Positions 16,183 through 24,584 of a stretch of 64,000 nucleotides of DNA are shown here, piece after piece. The position numbers and the translations under genes were made by a program. Numbering within the stretch: the first letter of the stretch is position 1; every line of letters starts with the position of its first letter. Below the pieces are notes generated by a model. That model was not told where the DNA came from. It did no database searches and was given only the letters and a program-made list of their open reading frames with translations. Origin of the DNA: JAICLL01 sp035252155 (GTDB taxonomy: Bacteria > Planctomycetota > Planctomycetia > Pirellulales > JAICIG01); assembly GCA_035252155.1 (NCBI GenBank), contig DATFDL010000224.1, positions 6,066 to 70,065 of the forward strand. Reading direction: 5' to 3'.

Positions 16183-16255
16183 GTCCTCGGAGTGTGCCGG
16201 ATTCGCACTCGAGCCCGCGAAGCTCGTAGACCAGGTTCGATTCCTGGCGAGGACG
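16183..16255 (+). tRNA. tRNA-Arg(GCG), C33 variant
   Basis: Acceptor GTCCTCG/CGAGGAC, anticodon stem CGAGC/GCTCG with loop CCGCGAA (GCG, position 33 C), T arm CCAGG-TTCGATT-CCTGG. Most bacteria read CGN with an ICG anticodon, so GCG is itself unusual. Confidence 0.85.
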
Positions 16256-16267
16256 CTTGAACAACCC

Positions 16268-16339
16268 GACGCTGGAGCCAGACGGCACGGCAACCGCCTG
16301 CAGAGCGGTTTCAAGCGGGTTCGACTCCCGCCGGCGTTT
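16268..16339 (+). tRNA. tRNA-Cys(GCA)
   Basis: Acceptor GACGCTG/CGGCGTT (one G-T pair), anticodon stem ACCGC/GCGGT with loop CTGCAGA, T arm GCGGG-TTCGACT-CCCGC. Last gene of the array. Confidence 0.92.
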
Positions 16340-16369
16340 CTCACTGTCCAACTGCGGGTTCAGACTAGC

Positions 16370-17578
16370 TCAACGCGGCAGCCAACGGGGATGATCGACG
16401 CCCCGGTTTTCGATCCCCTTGGTGACACTCCGTGCGTTGCTGCCGTCGGCGTTCATCACCCAGGCGGTCGGCGAGTCTCCCGTCGCCGCACGGCAAAAGA
16501 CAACCAGACGGCCGTCGGGCGATTCGCTGGCGCGGAAATCCCAAACGCCGGGCTGGCCAGATAAGTCGCTGATGCGCCCTGATCGAGGGTCGAGCCGGCT
16601 GATCCCGACTCCGCCGCGCGCTTCATCGGGCTTGTATTCGCGATTGAAATGATCGAGATCCGGTTTGCCGACTCGGTATTGCCACGGCGTCTTCGTACCG
16701 GGCAGCCGGCGCGGGAATAAGATTGTGCCGTCGCGGCTCCACGCAGGCAGATTCGAGCCGCCGCCATGGGCATCTGCGGGACCATACGTGGCGGCGAACC
16801 ACATGGCTCCGTCTTTCGTTAGAACGCGGTGTTCGGAGCCGTCGGGACGCCCGATGCACACGTCAGCCCAGTCGTGACCCGGGTCAGCACCCGGCAGGCA
16901 GTCGACGTAGAGCACCCAGTCTCCGGTGGGCGACCAGCTTGTGCCGAAGTAAAGGTGTCCCGGCTTGGCTGCGACCGTGACGCGGTTGCCGCCATCGATG
17001 TTGCTGGTGAAGACCCGATAGCCCGCCGGCCCGGCCAGATGGAAGGCCACTCGCGTGCCGTCGGGGCTGAGGCTGAAGCCATAGGGCACACCTTCGCCAG
17101 CCCTGGTAAAGTCACGAGCGTCTGAACCGTCGAGCTGCATGCTCACCACCCGGGCGATCTTGTCCTTGACGACCTGAACGAGCAGCCGCTCGTCGTTCAC
17201 TAGGAGAGCCGGCGTCTCGAACGGGGCAATGCGGCCCTTGGTGCAGATTTCGTCAAGCGAGCCGCCTTCCAAGTCGTGCAACCAGATGTGCGTGGGCGTC
17301 TGCGTATAAAACTCCTCGAACGGCCGGCCAGGGCCGTCGCGGCGAGGTTCCATGCTGAGGAATACCAGGCGCCGGCCATCTGAAAAGAACGGGCCAGGTT
17401 GCCAGGTTGCCTGATTGGGAACGTTGAAATCAAAGTAGCTGAGACCTGTGCCGTCGGCCCGGATGATGCCCGTCTTGCCTTGCGACGTGAACATGAATGT
17501 CGCCGTCCGCAACGGCGCCGCATCGGGCGAGCTGGCCGGAAGAACAACCAGAATTGCGGCGAAGCTCAAAAAGTGCAT
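16370..17578 (-). CDS. TolB-like WD40/PD40 beta-propeller protein
   Basis: 402 residues with a signal peptide (about 1-20). Repeated propeller blades carry the PD40 signature: FSLSPDGTRVAFH, TSWSPTGDWVLYV, LPAWSRDGTILFP and ASESPDGRLVVFC. Other repeat marks are ADGTGLSYF and MNADGSNAR. Such periplasmic propellers act as protein-binding scaffolds or as decapitated S9-peptidase relatives; no catalytic domain is attached here. It ends 31 nt from tRNA-Cys on the opposite strand. Confidence 0.85.
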   Translation of the reverse strand: MHFLSFAAILVVLPASSPDAAPLRTATFMFTSQGKTGIIRADGTGLSYFDFNVPNQATWQPGPFFSDGRRLVFLSMEPRRDGPGRPFEEFYTQTPTHIWLHDLEGGSLDEICTKGRIAPFETPALLVNDERLLVQVVKDKIARVVSMQLDGSDARDFTRAGEGVPYGFSLSPDGTRVAFHLAGPAGYRVFTSNIDGGNRVTVAAKPGHLYFGTSWSPTGDWVLYVDCLPGADPGHDWADVCIGRPDGSEHRVLTKDGAMWFAATYGPADAHGGGSNLPAWSRDGTILFPRRLPGTKTPWQYRVGKPDLDHFNREYKPDEARGGVGISRLDPRSGRISDLSGQPGVWDFRASESPDGRLVVFCRAATGDSPTAWVMNADGSNARSVTKGIENRGVDHPRWLPR

Positions 17579-17839
17579 GCGCCATCAATGCGGTGAAACC
17601 AGCCGGACGCTACGTTCGTCGTGGGTCTCGGCTATCATGTATCATGGCCGCGTATTTGAGCAATTCTATTTCGCCCGCCCTGTCGGCCTCAATCATAGCG
17701 CAGCCGTGGAGTTCATCAAGTGGGCAGAGCCCGAATCGAAAGGCGGCCCTGTTGGGAAGTTGGTGTCTTTGAATCCAATTCCTAGATAGAACCTATCCGT
17801 GTTTGAGGAGCAGTCACCAGCGACGGTATAATCACGACC

Positions 17840-20800
17840 ATGTATCGGGCATTCAAAATCCGAGTCCTTTCGACCGCCATCGCACTCGGCCTTGCATCTT
17901 TGCTGCCTGGTTCCAAGTTATGCGCGGAGCCAGCTACGGGCAAGTTCGAGTGCCGCTGGGCGGATGGCGAGATCGTCATCGACGGCAAGCCCGACGATGC
18001 CCCTTGGAGCAAAGCGGCATTCATCGAAGGCTTTTCGTTACCCTGGCTGGGCGAGGCGGCTCGGCCTGCAAAAACCACTACCAAAGCGCGGCTGCTTTGG
18101 GACCGCGAGAACCTCTATTTCTTCGCGGACATGGACGACTCCGATCTCTTTGCCGACGTCAACGAGCACGACGGCGTCACCTGGGAAAACGACGTCTTCG
18201 AGCTTTTTTTGAAACCCGCCGACGATAAGCCGGGCTACTACGAATTTCAGGTCAACGCGGCCGGCGCCGTCATGGACATGTTCCTCCCGCACAGGGGGAG
18301 CGGCGGCTACCGGCGGTTCAAGAGCGACGCCGTCTTTCATGTGGAAGCCAAGGTATCGCTCAGGGGCACGTTGAATCGCTGGCAAGATCGCGATGCGGGC
18401 TGGTCGGTCGAAGGCCGCATACCCTGGATCGACTTCTTGCGCACAGGCGGCCGCCCCGGCGACGGCGAGACCTGGAAGTTTGCGCTCTGCCGCTACGATT
18501 ACTCCGTCGACTTCGAAGGCCCGGAACTTTCGACCTGCGCGCTGCTGAAGTCGCAACCGCCCGACTTTCATCACTACGAAGACTACGCCACGCTCATCTT
18601 CAAGGGGCCGAGCGAGCAGACAACCTTGCGGCCGCACGGCCTCGAGACGTACACACCGGTTACGACTTCCCGCCTGATCGGCTCGCCCGATCCGCCGCTG
18701 CCTTACCGCGCCCGACGCACGCTGCCGGAACTGCAGCTTTCGTTCCCCGTGTTTATGATCGCCGAGCCGGGCAGCGGCAAGTTGTGGATCATCGACCAGC
18801 CCGCGGCCTATGGCCCGACGCGGATCGCACGCGCCACCGGCAAACCCGACGAAGCCAGCCTGGAAACGCTGTTGCAAATGGAAGAGGGGCTCGCCTACTC
18901 AATCGTCTTCCATCCCGATTTCCGCCAGAACGGCTTCGTTTATGTCGGCGCGAATACGAAGGCCGGCACCAAACGGCGGTCGACGCGGATTACCAGATAT
19001 TCGGTCAGCCGTGAACCTCCCTACGCGCTCGATCCGGCGTCAGCCTTGGTGATAATCGAGTGGCCTTCGGAGGGACACGACGGCGCGGCCCTCGCGTTCG
19101 GCCTCGATCGCATGCTTTACATTACCTCCGGTGACGGTACTTCCGATTCCGACACCGACATCGTGGGCCAAGACCTGAGCCTGCTCACCGCCAAGGTGCT
19201 GCGGATCGACGTCGACCATCCTCAGGCCGACCAACCTTATTCAGTTCCGGCCGACAATCCCTTTGTGAGTGTGGCCGGCGCGCGGCCCGAGACCTGGGCC
19301 ATTGGCTTGCGAAATCCGTGGCGGATGACGACCGATCCCGCCACCGGGCAAATCTGGGTCGGCAGCAACGGCCAAGACCTGTGGGAGCACGTCTTTTTGC
19401 TCCAGCGCGGCGCTAACTACGGTTGGAGCATTTTCGAGGGGAGCCATCCGTTCTACCTCGAGCGCAAACTGGCCGACGTTCCGCACACGCCGCCTACCGC
19501 CGAGCACCCGCATTCGGAAGCAAGATCGCTCACGGGCGGCGTGGTCTATCACGGGGCGAAGCTGCCCGAGCTGCGCGGGGCCTATATCTACGGCGATTAT
19601 TCGACCGGCAAGATCTGGGGCTTGAGGCACGATGGCGAGCGGGTGGTTTGGCACAAGGAGCTGGCCGATACGAGCCTGGCTATCACGGCCTTTGCCCTCG
19701 ACGCCGACGGAGAACTGCTCATCGCCGACCATCGTGGTGGCGGCCAAGGCGGTTTTTATACTCTGGAGCCGAACATGGGCGATGATACGCAGGCTGCCTT
19801 TCCGCGGCGGCTCAGCGAAACGGGCCTTTTTCGATCCGTCGCCAGGCATGAGATGCAACCGGGCGCAATCCCCTACGATGTGAATGCGCCGCTCTGGTCC
19901 GACGGCGCCTACAAAGCACGTTGGCTCATCTTGCCGCCCACGATGGCCGAGGACGGCCGTGATGTGCCCGTGCAAATTTCGTTGAGCGGCGATCGCTCGT
20001 GGGACTTGCCCGAGCGGACTGTGCTGGTGAAGTCGTTTGCGCTGGAACGACAAGAGGGCAAGCCGGAAACGCGGCGCTGGGTCGAAACCCGCTTGCTCAC
20101 ACGCCAGCAGGGCGAATGGGTCGGCTACTCCTATCGCTGGAACGACGAGCAAACCGATGCCGTTCTGGTCGACGCCCAGGGGGCCGACCAGGAGTTTTCG
20201 ATCGGCATGGCGGGCGGCGAGCGGCGGCAAACATGGCGCTATCCGAGCCGCGGCGAGTGCATGGTTTGTCATAGCCGCGCGGCCAACTTTGTGCTCGGCA
20301 TCTCCACGCCGCAATTGAACCGAGATTTCGACTACGGCGGTGTTGTCGATAATCAGTTGCGCGTGTTCGAGCATCTGGGGCTACTGCGGGTCGATTATCC
20401 GTTGGACGCGCGGGAGTACCTGCAAGAACAGCTTCGCGCCGCGGGAGTTTCGGCCGACGAAGCGGCGGAGCGGGTGGCCGCAGCGACTGCGTCTCGCGGA
20501 CAGCGGTCGCCCGTGGCTTCGGCGCTGCTCGCCCGGTCGCCGCAGCATTATCCGCGGCTCGCGGATCCCGCTGACGAGCGAGAGTCGATCGAGCGCCGGG
20601 CACGAGCGTATCTGCACGCCAATTGTGCCCAATGCCATGTGGAAGCCGGCGGCGGCAACGCTCAGATCGACCTGCGTTTTTCGACCGCCGGCGACAAAAT
20701 GCGGCTCGTCGGCATTGAGCCGCTTCATGACCGTTTTGGGATCGAAGGGGCGAAGTTAGTGGCTCCAGGTGAGCCCGAGCGCTCCGTGCTTCTACGCCGC

Positions 20801-20911
20801 ATCAGCATTCGCGGCCGCGGGCAGATGCCCCAGCTTGCGACTTCTTTAGTCGATCAACAGGCCGTGGAGCTGATCCGAGAGTGGATCAAAGGTATGGCTA
20901 AATCGAATTGA
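17840..20911 (+). CDS. CBM9-like / PQQ-type sugar dehydrogenase / cytochrome c fusion
   Basis: 1023 residues: a signal peptide (about 1-30), a CBM9-like carbohydrate-binding domain (about 35-255), a glucose/sorbosone-dehydrogenase-like six-bladed propeller (about 295-640, with GLAYSIVFHPDFRQNGFVYV and WAIGLRNPWRM), and a C-terminal region with two haem-type motifs, CMVCH (about 810) and CAQCH (about 930). The order suggests a secreted enzyme that binds polysaccharide, oxidises a sugar and passes electrons to covalent haem. The fusion is typical of planctomycetes. It is followed 37 nt later by a metallo-beta-lactamase gene on the same strand. Substrate unknown. Confidence 0.87.
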   Translation: MYRAFKIRVLSTAIALGLASLLPGSKLCAEPATGKFECRWADGEIVIDGKPDDAPWSKAAFIEGFSLPWLGEAARPAKTTTKARLLWDRENLYFFADMDDSDLFADVNEHDGVTWENDVFELFLKPADDKPGYYEFQVNAAGAVMDMFLPHRGSGGYRRFKSDAVFHVEAKVSLRGTLNRWQDRDAGWSVEGRIPWIDFLRTGGRPGDGETWKFALCRYDYSVDFEGPELSTCALLKSQPPDFHHYEDYATLIFKGPSEQTTLRPHGLETYTPVTTSRLIGSPDPPLPYRARRTLPELQLSFPVFMIAEPGSGKLWIIDQPAAYGPTRIARATGKPDEASLETLLQMEEGLAYSIVFHPDFRQNGFVYVGANTKAGTKRRSTRITRYSVSREPPYALDPASALVIIEWPSEGHDGAALAFGLDRMLYITSGDGTSDSDTDIVGQDLSLLTAKVLRIDVDHPQADQPYSVPADNPFVSVAGARPETWAIGLRNPWRMTTDPATGQIWVGSNGQDLWEHVFLLQRGANYGWSIFEGSHPFYLERKLADVPHTPPTAEHPHSEARSLTGGVVYHGAKLPELRGAYIYGDYSTGKIWGLRHDGERVVWHKELADTSLAITAFALDADGELLIADHRGGGQGGFYTLEPNMGDDTQAAFPRRLSETGLFRSVARHEMQPGAIPYDVNAPLWSDGAYKARWLILPPTMAEDGRDVPVQISLSGDRSWDLPERTVLVKSFALERQEGKPETRRWVETRLLTRQQGEWVGYSYRWNDEQTDAVLVDAQGADQEFSIGMAGGERRQTWRYPSRGECMVCHSRAANFVLGISTPQLNRDFDYGGVVDNQLRVFEHLGLLRVDYPLDAREYLQEQLRAAGVSADEAAERVAAATASRGQRSPVASALLARSPQHYPRLADPADERESIERRARAYLHANCAQCHVEAGGGNAQIDLRFSTAGDKMRLVGIEPLHDRFGIEGAKLVAPGEPERSVLLRRISIRGRGQMPQLATSLVDQQAVELIREWIKGMAKSN

Positions 20912-20948
20912 CTGTCTACGAACGCTCATCATCTAGGAGATTCTTTCC

Positions 20949-21800
20949 ATGTTTCTAACCACTTTGGCGCTCGCTATGGCCGCGATGGGCCAAGGCCAAT
21001 CGAATTGGCACGAACCATTCCCGGCGCATCGGGTCGTCGGCAACGTTTACTACGTCGGCTCCAAAGATTTAGCGACCTTTCTGATAACCACCCCTGACGG
21101 GCACATTCTCATCAACAGTGGCTTTGAGCGCACCGTTCCCTTGATTCAAAGATCGATGGAGTCGCTCCGCTTCAAGCTTACCGATGTCAAGATTCTGCTG
21201 GCGAGCCATGCCCACTCAGACCACGTTGCCGGGCACGCATTGCTGCAAAAGTTGACCGGCGCGAAGGTCTATGTAATGCGGGGCGACGACGAGGTCATCG
21301 CTTCGGGCGGCAAGGGCCAATACTTGTACACGACCGACCGCTGGGAGCCGTGCAGGGTCGACCGCGTTCTGGAAGATCGCGACGAAGTCAAATTGGGGGG
21401 CGTCACATTGGTTGCTCGTCGGACACCTGGCCATACTCGCGGCTGCACGACCTGGACTTGGCGCGCGGCGGACGGCGGCAAGCAATATGACATCGTGGTC
21501 ATTGGCAGCCCCAACGTGAATCCGGGGTTTCAGCTCATCAACAACCAAGATTACCCCGAAATAGCCGCGGACTTCGCCAAGACGTTCGAGGTTCTCAAGA
21601 GCTTGCCCTGCGACGTGTTTCTCGGTGCGCATGGCGGCTATTACGGCATGGTGGAACGATACGATCTCCTCACGAAGGGGCAGGCGGATGTTTTCGTGAA
21701 TCCCGAAGGCTACAAGAAGTACGTCGCACAAAAAGAGCAGGCATTCCGCCAGACGCTCGCCATGCAGCAGAGCAAGGCGGACCTGCAAACGGCGCCATAA
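20949..21800 (+). CDS. bla: Subclass B3 metallo-beta-lactamase-like hydrolase
   Basis: 283 residues with a short leader. The zinc ligands of subclass B3 are present: HAHSDH (His87, His89, Asp91, His92), His in RRTPGHTRGCTTW and His in LGAHGGYYGM. The N-terminal EPFPAHRVVGNVYYVGSKDL is also B3-like. By family it hydrolyses beta-lactam rings, including carbapenems, but environmental B3-like proteins can be lactonases. An AGGAG lies 10 nt before the ATG. No resistance regulator or mobile element is adjacent, so this looks like an intrinsic gene. Confidence 0.88.
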   Translation: MFLTTLALAMAAMGQGQSNWHEPFPAHRVVGNVYYVGSKDLATFLITTPDGHILINSGFERTVPLIQRSMESLRFKLTDVKILLASHAHSDHVAGHALLQKLTGAKVYVMRGDDEVIASGGKGQYLYTTDRWEPCRVDRVLEDRDEVKLGGVTLVARRTPGHTRGCTTWTWRAADGGKQYDIVVIGSPNVNPGFQLINNQDYPEIAADFAKTFEVLKSLPCDVFLGAHGGYYGMVERYDLLTKGQADVFVNPEGYKKYVAQKEQAFRQTLAMQQSKADLQTAP

Positions 21801-21861
21801 GTCACGCCGCCTGCCGCCTTTCGCAATCAGCACGTGTCGGCCGAATTACCTGCGCTGACGG

Positions 21862-23916
21862 CTATGGTGCCGGCTCGCCGCCATGCTCGGCGAACCAGGC
21901 CAGCACGCGGCGAAGAACGTCGGCCTGATGGCGCGGCTGGCGAATGCCGTGGCCTTCGTCGGGATAAATCACCATCGCCGTCGACACGCCGCGCGACACG
22001 AGTGATTGATAGAACATCCGCCCCATCGGCAACGGGCAGCGGCGGTCGTCACGGGAATGCAAGATCAAGGTCGGTGTTGTGACGCGGTCGGCGTAGCTGA
22101 TGGGGCTGTGGCGCTGCATGGCCTCGGCAATCTCCCACGGCGGGCCGCCCAACTCCCACTCGGTCCAGCTCTGGATGTCGCTGGTGCCCCACATGACGTT
22201 CAAGTCGGTGACGGCGTTTTGAGCGACAGCGGCGGAGAACTGCCGCGTGTGGCCGACGAGCCAACAGGTCATGTAGCCCCCGTAACTGATGCCATAGACA
22301 AACTGCCGGGCGGGATCGACGAGATCGTCGGCAATCAATGAGTCGATGCCGGTCAGTATGTCGCGCATGTCGCCGCCGCCGAAGTCGCGGCGGTCGGCAT
22401 CGAGAAACTGCTTGTCGTAGCCGGCCGAGCCGCGAAAATTCGGTTGAAACACAAGGTAGCCGTGCGCCGCCAGGATTTGAGCGGTAAAGCTGAAGCCAGC
22501 AGTCGAGCGGCTATGCGGCCCGCCATGCGGATAAACGACCAGCGGATACGGCGGCTTGCCTTTCGGCGGAATGGTAAGAATGCCTTCCAGCCGCAGTTGG
22601 TCGTTCGTCCATTCGACCACGCGCTCTTCAGCCATCTGCCGCGACTTGAAGAGCGGGTCACCTGGCGGAGTGAGCCGTTGCCGCACCGAATGCCGTTGAG
22701 CCAACGGGCTGTCGCCGCCGTTTACCTGCTTGTCGATAGGGGTGCCTTCTCCGGTTCCCAGCGCAACGGACACGGTGGCGGTCTGTGTACCGTTGAAATT
22801 CGTGTACCAGAATGCGTCTTCGCCGCCCCAGCATTCGTCGGGCAGTGGAAACGACGGCACCGCATGTGGCGGCCTTCCCGTCGAGGCATGATGATCAAAG
22901 AGCACGTGGGGCGCGGACCTCTCGCCATCGAGCGGCACCATCAGCAGATTATAGATGTCGGCGTGCGGGCCTTTTCGCGGCGAGCTGAGGCAAACCAAGC
23001 GAGAACCGTCGGGCGAAACGCGCGGCGAGACCTCGGGGCCGGGGCCATGCGTCAATTGCCGCTGTTCGCCGCTGGCGACGTCGATTGCCCAAATATCAAA
23101 GTTCTTGTTGATGCTGTGGCGGACCGCCTCGACGTCGCCAGACTTATTGGCATGGCAATACAGCATACGGCCGTCGGGCGACCATTGCGGGTCGCCGTAC
23201 CAAATTTCGTCGTCGGTCAGCCGCCAGATGCTTTTGGCCGCGCAATTTTCTTGTTCGGGTTCGAGATCGGCCACCCAGACTTGCGCCGTGCCGTAGCCGG
23301 TATAGCCCTCGCCCTGATCGGGCCGCACCAGGTAAACGTCGGCGGCAATCTCGTCGGGCGTGCGTTGCTCTCGTCCATCGTCGGCGATCAACGCCAGCCG
23401 GCGGCCATCGGGCGAGAACGCTACGCGGCCATAGAACTGATCGTTGAAGACGCGGCCATAGGGTTTGTCTCGGCCCGCAAGCGGCATCGTGCGACGACCG
23501 TCTGAGGAGACAAGCCAGATGTCGGTCGCCGCCTCCGATTGTATTGGCACGCTCGGCGTTTGCGGCCAGCCCTGCGGACCTGGGCGAGTCGAGCGGATAG
23601 CGATCCACTGCCCGTCGGGCGAATAGACCGGCGAGCGAGCGTCGGGCTGCCCGAGTTCCAAGGGATGAGAGGCCGTGCCGTCAAACGTCCAGAGCGAAAA
23701 ACGTTCGATCCGTGATGGGCCATCGATCCAGCGGCGAATGTAGGCCGTGCTTTTGCCATCGGGCGACAGAACCACCGATTGCGGGCCGTCCATGCGGAAC
23801 AGGTCGTCGATCGACCAAGGCACCTTCGCCGGTTGCTGCGCGGCCGCCGAAAACGGACCGATGCCAATCAACAATAAGGCTACGGCCGGCCAATAGCGGC
23901 CTCGCCTGGTTCTCAT
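21862..23916 (-). CDS. S9 prolyl-oligopeptidase family peptidase, exported
   Basis: 684 residues from the ATG at 23916 (AAGGTG six bases upstream), starting with a basic N-terminus and signal peptide ending near SAAAQQ. A WD40/PD40-type propeller occupies roughly 40-400. The alpha/beta-hydrolase domain follows, with nucleophile Ser in YGISYGGYM, Asp in LHSRDDRRCPL and His in PDEGHGI. Such enzymes remove dipeptides or acyl-amino acids from short peptides. The gene stands alone between a metallo-beta-lactamase gene (convergent) and a small membrane-protein gene. Confidence 0.9.
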   Translation of the reverse strand: MRTRRGRYWPAVALLLIGIGPFSAAAQQPAKVPWSIDDLFRMDGPQSVVLSPDGKSTAYIRRWIDGPSRIERFSLWTFDGTASHPLELGQPDARSPVYSPDGQWIAIRSTRPGPQGWPQTPSVPIQSEAATDIWLVSSDGRRTMPLAGRDKPYGRVFNDQFYGRVAFSPDGRRLALIADDGREQRTPDEIAADVYLVRPDQGEGYTGYGTAQVWVADLEPEQENCAAKSIWRLTDDEIWYGDPQWSPDGRMLYCHANKSGDVEAVRHSINKNFDIWAIDVASGEQRQLTHGPGPEVSPRVSPDGSRLVCLSSPRKGPHADIYNLLMVPLDGERSAPHVLFDHHASTGRPPHAVPSFPLPDECWGGEDAFWYTNFNGTQTATVSVALGTGEGTPIDKQVNGGDSPLAQRHSVRQRLTPPGDPLFKSRQMAEERVVEWTNDQLRLEGILTIPPKGKPPYPLVVYPHGGPHSRSTAGFSFTAQILAAHGYLVFQPNFRGSAGYDKQFLDADRRDFGGGDMRDILTGIDSLIADDLVDPARQFVYGISYGGYMTCWLVGHTRQFSAAVAQNAVTDLNVMWGTSDIQSWTEWELGGPPWEIAEAMQRHSPISYADRVTTPTLILHSRDDRRCPLPMGRMFYQSLVSRGVSTAMVIYPDEGHGIRQPRHQADVLRRVLAWFAEHGGEPAP

Positions 23917-24209
23917 AGAGCACCTTTTCGAGAGCGTCATGGATGCGTTGCTCGCTTGCGGCCTGGACCAACGCCAGTCGTGTTTATAACAATGGCGGAA
24001 AGCCGCGTCGGTCGGAGTATAACCCAGCCAGCGCTCGCCGTCACCGATGGAGAGCACGAACGCGTCGGACGCCATACGTTGGGCTATCGATTGGTAGCCG
24101 ACGAAGGCCTTGCCCGAAAGGAGGGCGATCTTTTGCCCCGACCCAAATCGACACACGGCTGGCCGACATTCTACGAATCACCAGCCGGCGTCGGGGACAG
24201 CATCAGCAT

Positions 24210-24488
24210 TCACCGGGCGGCCGACGAAGAGGCCCTCCCGCCTCTCCCCATGAGCAGGTAGATGAATGCCCCGATGAAATGCAGGAAGAAGATCACCAGA
24301 AACCAGAGGATCTTGCGCTCGGTCGTCGGCTCGTTGGTCAGCGCATCGATCATCATCCACAGCCAGAAGACCGTGGCCGCGATTCCCACGATCCAGAAGA
24401 GCACGACCAGCACCATGGCGCCGCCGAATAATCCGGCGGCGTTATTAACGTCAGGAGCGGCTTGAGCGAACAATGTGGATGGGTTCAT
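24210..24488 (-). CDS. PLDc_N (cardiolipin synthase N-terminal-like) membrane protein
   Basis: 92 residues with two hydrophobic helices around a conserved core (WLWMMIDALTNEP...ILWFLVIFFLHFIGAFIY). This matches the PLDc_N domain that normally precedes phospholipase-D nuclease domains; here it stands alone. GGTGAGG precedes the ATG. Function as a free-standing protein is unknown. Confidence 0.82.
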   Translation of the reverse strand: MNPSTLFAQAAPDVNNAAGLFGGAMVLVVLFWIVGIAATVFWLWMMIDALTNEPTTERKILWFLVIFFLHFIGAFIYLLMGRGGRASSSAAR

Positions 24489-24584
24489 CGTTTACCTCAC
24501 CTTGCGATGCATTAGGATAAGCAGTAGATGACAACAATGAGGAGCATTTCGCGTACCGCTGGTTTAAGTTGAAGTGTGCTGTTG

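Noticed and set aside
20949..21800. An acquired resistance cassette around the B3 beta-lactamase
   Set aside because: No integrase, insertion sequence, attC or change in composition is seen; the gene matches its neighbours.
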